In this document: positions 5,370 to 5,670 of the stretch, piece after piece | Numbering within the stretch: position 1 is the stretch's first letter | How the letters are laid out: each line of letters begins with the position of its first letter | NCBI GenBank assembly: GCA_030040115.1 | Contig: JASHUH010000645.1 | Location: 1 to 5,670, forward strand | Direction: 5' to 3' | Length of the DNA: 5,670 nt | Source of the DNA: Acidobacteriaceae bacterium | GTDB taxonomy: Bacteria; Acidobacteriota; Terriglobia; Terriglobales; Acidobacteriaceae | Translations under genes and position numbers: made by a program | Notes under the pieces: generated by a model | The model's input: the letters and a program-made list of their open reading frames with translations, nothing else | What the model was told of the DNA's origin: nothing | Databases searched by the model: none

Positions 5370-5670
5370 ATCCCCTCTTGTACTGTTCCTGGCTCACTGG
5401 CTCCAGCCAATCGACCGCTTTGCCGTCGAGTCTTTCCTGGAGGGCGATGTGGGTCAAAGCTGTCGCCGGCGTGGCGCCGTGCCAGTGCTTTTCTCCGGGT
5501 GCAAACCAGACCACATCGCCGGGGCGAATTTCCTCGACGGGACCGCCTTCGCGTTGCGCCCAGCCGCAGCCCGCGGTGACGAGGAGAGTTTGTCCAAGCG
5601 GGTGCGTGTGCCACGCGGTCCGCGCGCCGGGCTCGAAGGTGACGCTGGCGCACTGCACGAGCGCCGGATC
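5368..5670 (-). CDS. Small Mn-cupin, hydroxynitrile-lyase-like, N-terminus outside window
   Basis: The last 100 residues of a single-domain cupin are visible. Cupin motif 1 appears as [14 protein letters not shown], with His21, His23 and Gln27 as likely metal ligands. Motif 2 appears as [16 protein letters not shown], with His62 as the fourth ligand (visible-fragment numbering). From memory, the sequence is very close to the acidobacterial (R)-selective hydroxynitrile lyase of Granulicella tundricola, a manganese cupin. Its pocket residues Ala, Val and Gln also seem to correspond to Ala8, Val10 and Gln78 here. The natural role of that family is unclear, so only a metal-dependent cupin enzyme can be claimed. 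A GTG at 5658 is in frame, but the frame runs open past the window end and relatives have about 30 more residues. The gene is therefore called partial. It is convergent with the signalling cluster and shares its terminator region. Confidence 0.9.
   Translation of the reverse strand, partial: DPALVQCASVTFEPGARTAWHTHPLGQTLLVTAGCGWAQREGGPVEEIRPGDVVWFAPGEKHWHGATPATALTHIALQERLDGKAVDWLEPVSQEQYKRG

Overview
This is a GC-rich bacterial window with dense coding and short gene spacing. The best guess for the source is an Acidobacteriota genome (Terriglobia-like). The clearest hint is the cupin at the right edge. From memory, it closely resembles the small manganese cupin known as a hydroxynitrile lyase from Granulicella tundricola. 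The taxonomy is an inference, not a measurement.

Left block (1-1624, minus strand): two housekeeping genes, rph (RNase PH, complete) followed by thiL (thiamine-monophosphate kinase, start present, C-terminus beyond base 1). They are 59 bp apart and probably co-transcribed. rph has no Shine-Dalgarno sequence, but a TACAAT box lies six bases before its ATG, which suggests a leaderless mRNA.

Divergent spacer (1625-2028): about 400 bp without a convincing gene. It holds an AT-rich island, a possible sigma-54 promoter and a degenerate tract of 7-bp repeats just ahead of the next gene.

Central block (2029-5214, plus strand): a three-gene signalling cluster. The first gene is a soluble histidine kinase with all its core boxes. 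The second is an NtrC-type sigma-54 activator whose receiver has Asn in place of the phosphorylated Asp. The third is a small protein joining a degenerate receiver-like half to a helical half that resembles a kinase dimerisation domain without its His. A striking 100-bp array of 7-bp repeats lies just ahead of the third gene. Together they look like a two-component system rewired away from ordinary His-to-Asp transfer, and this is the most interesting part of the window. A strong intrinsic terminator closes the block.

Right edge (5368-5670, minus strand): the C-terminal part of a small metal-binding cupin, convergent with the signalling cluster.
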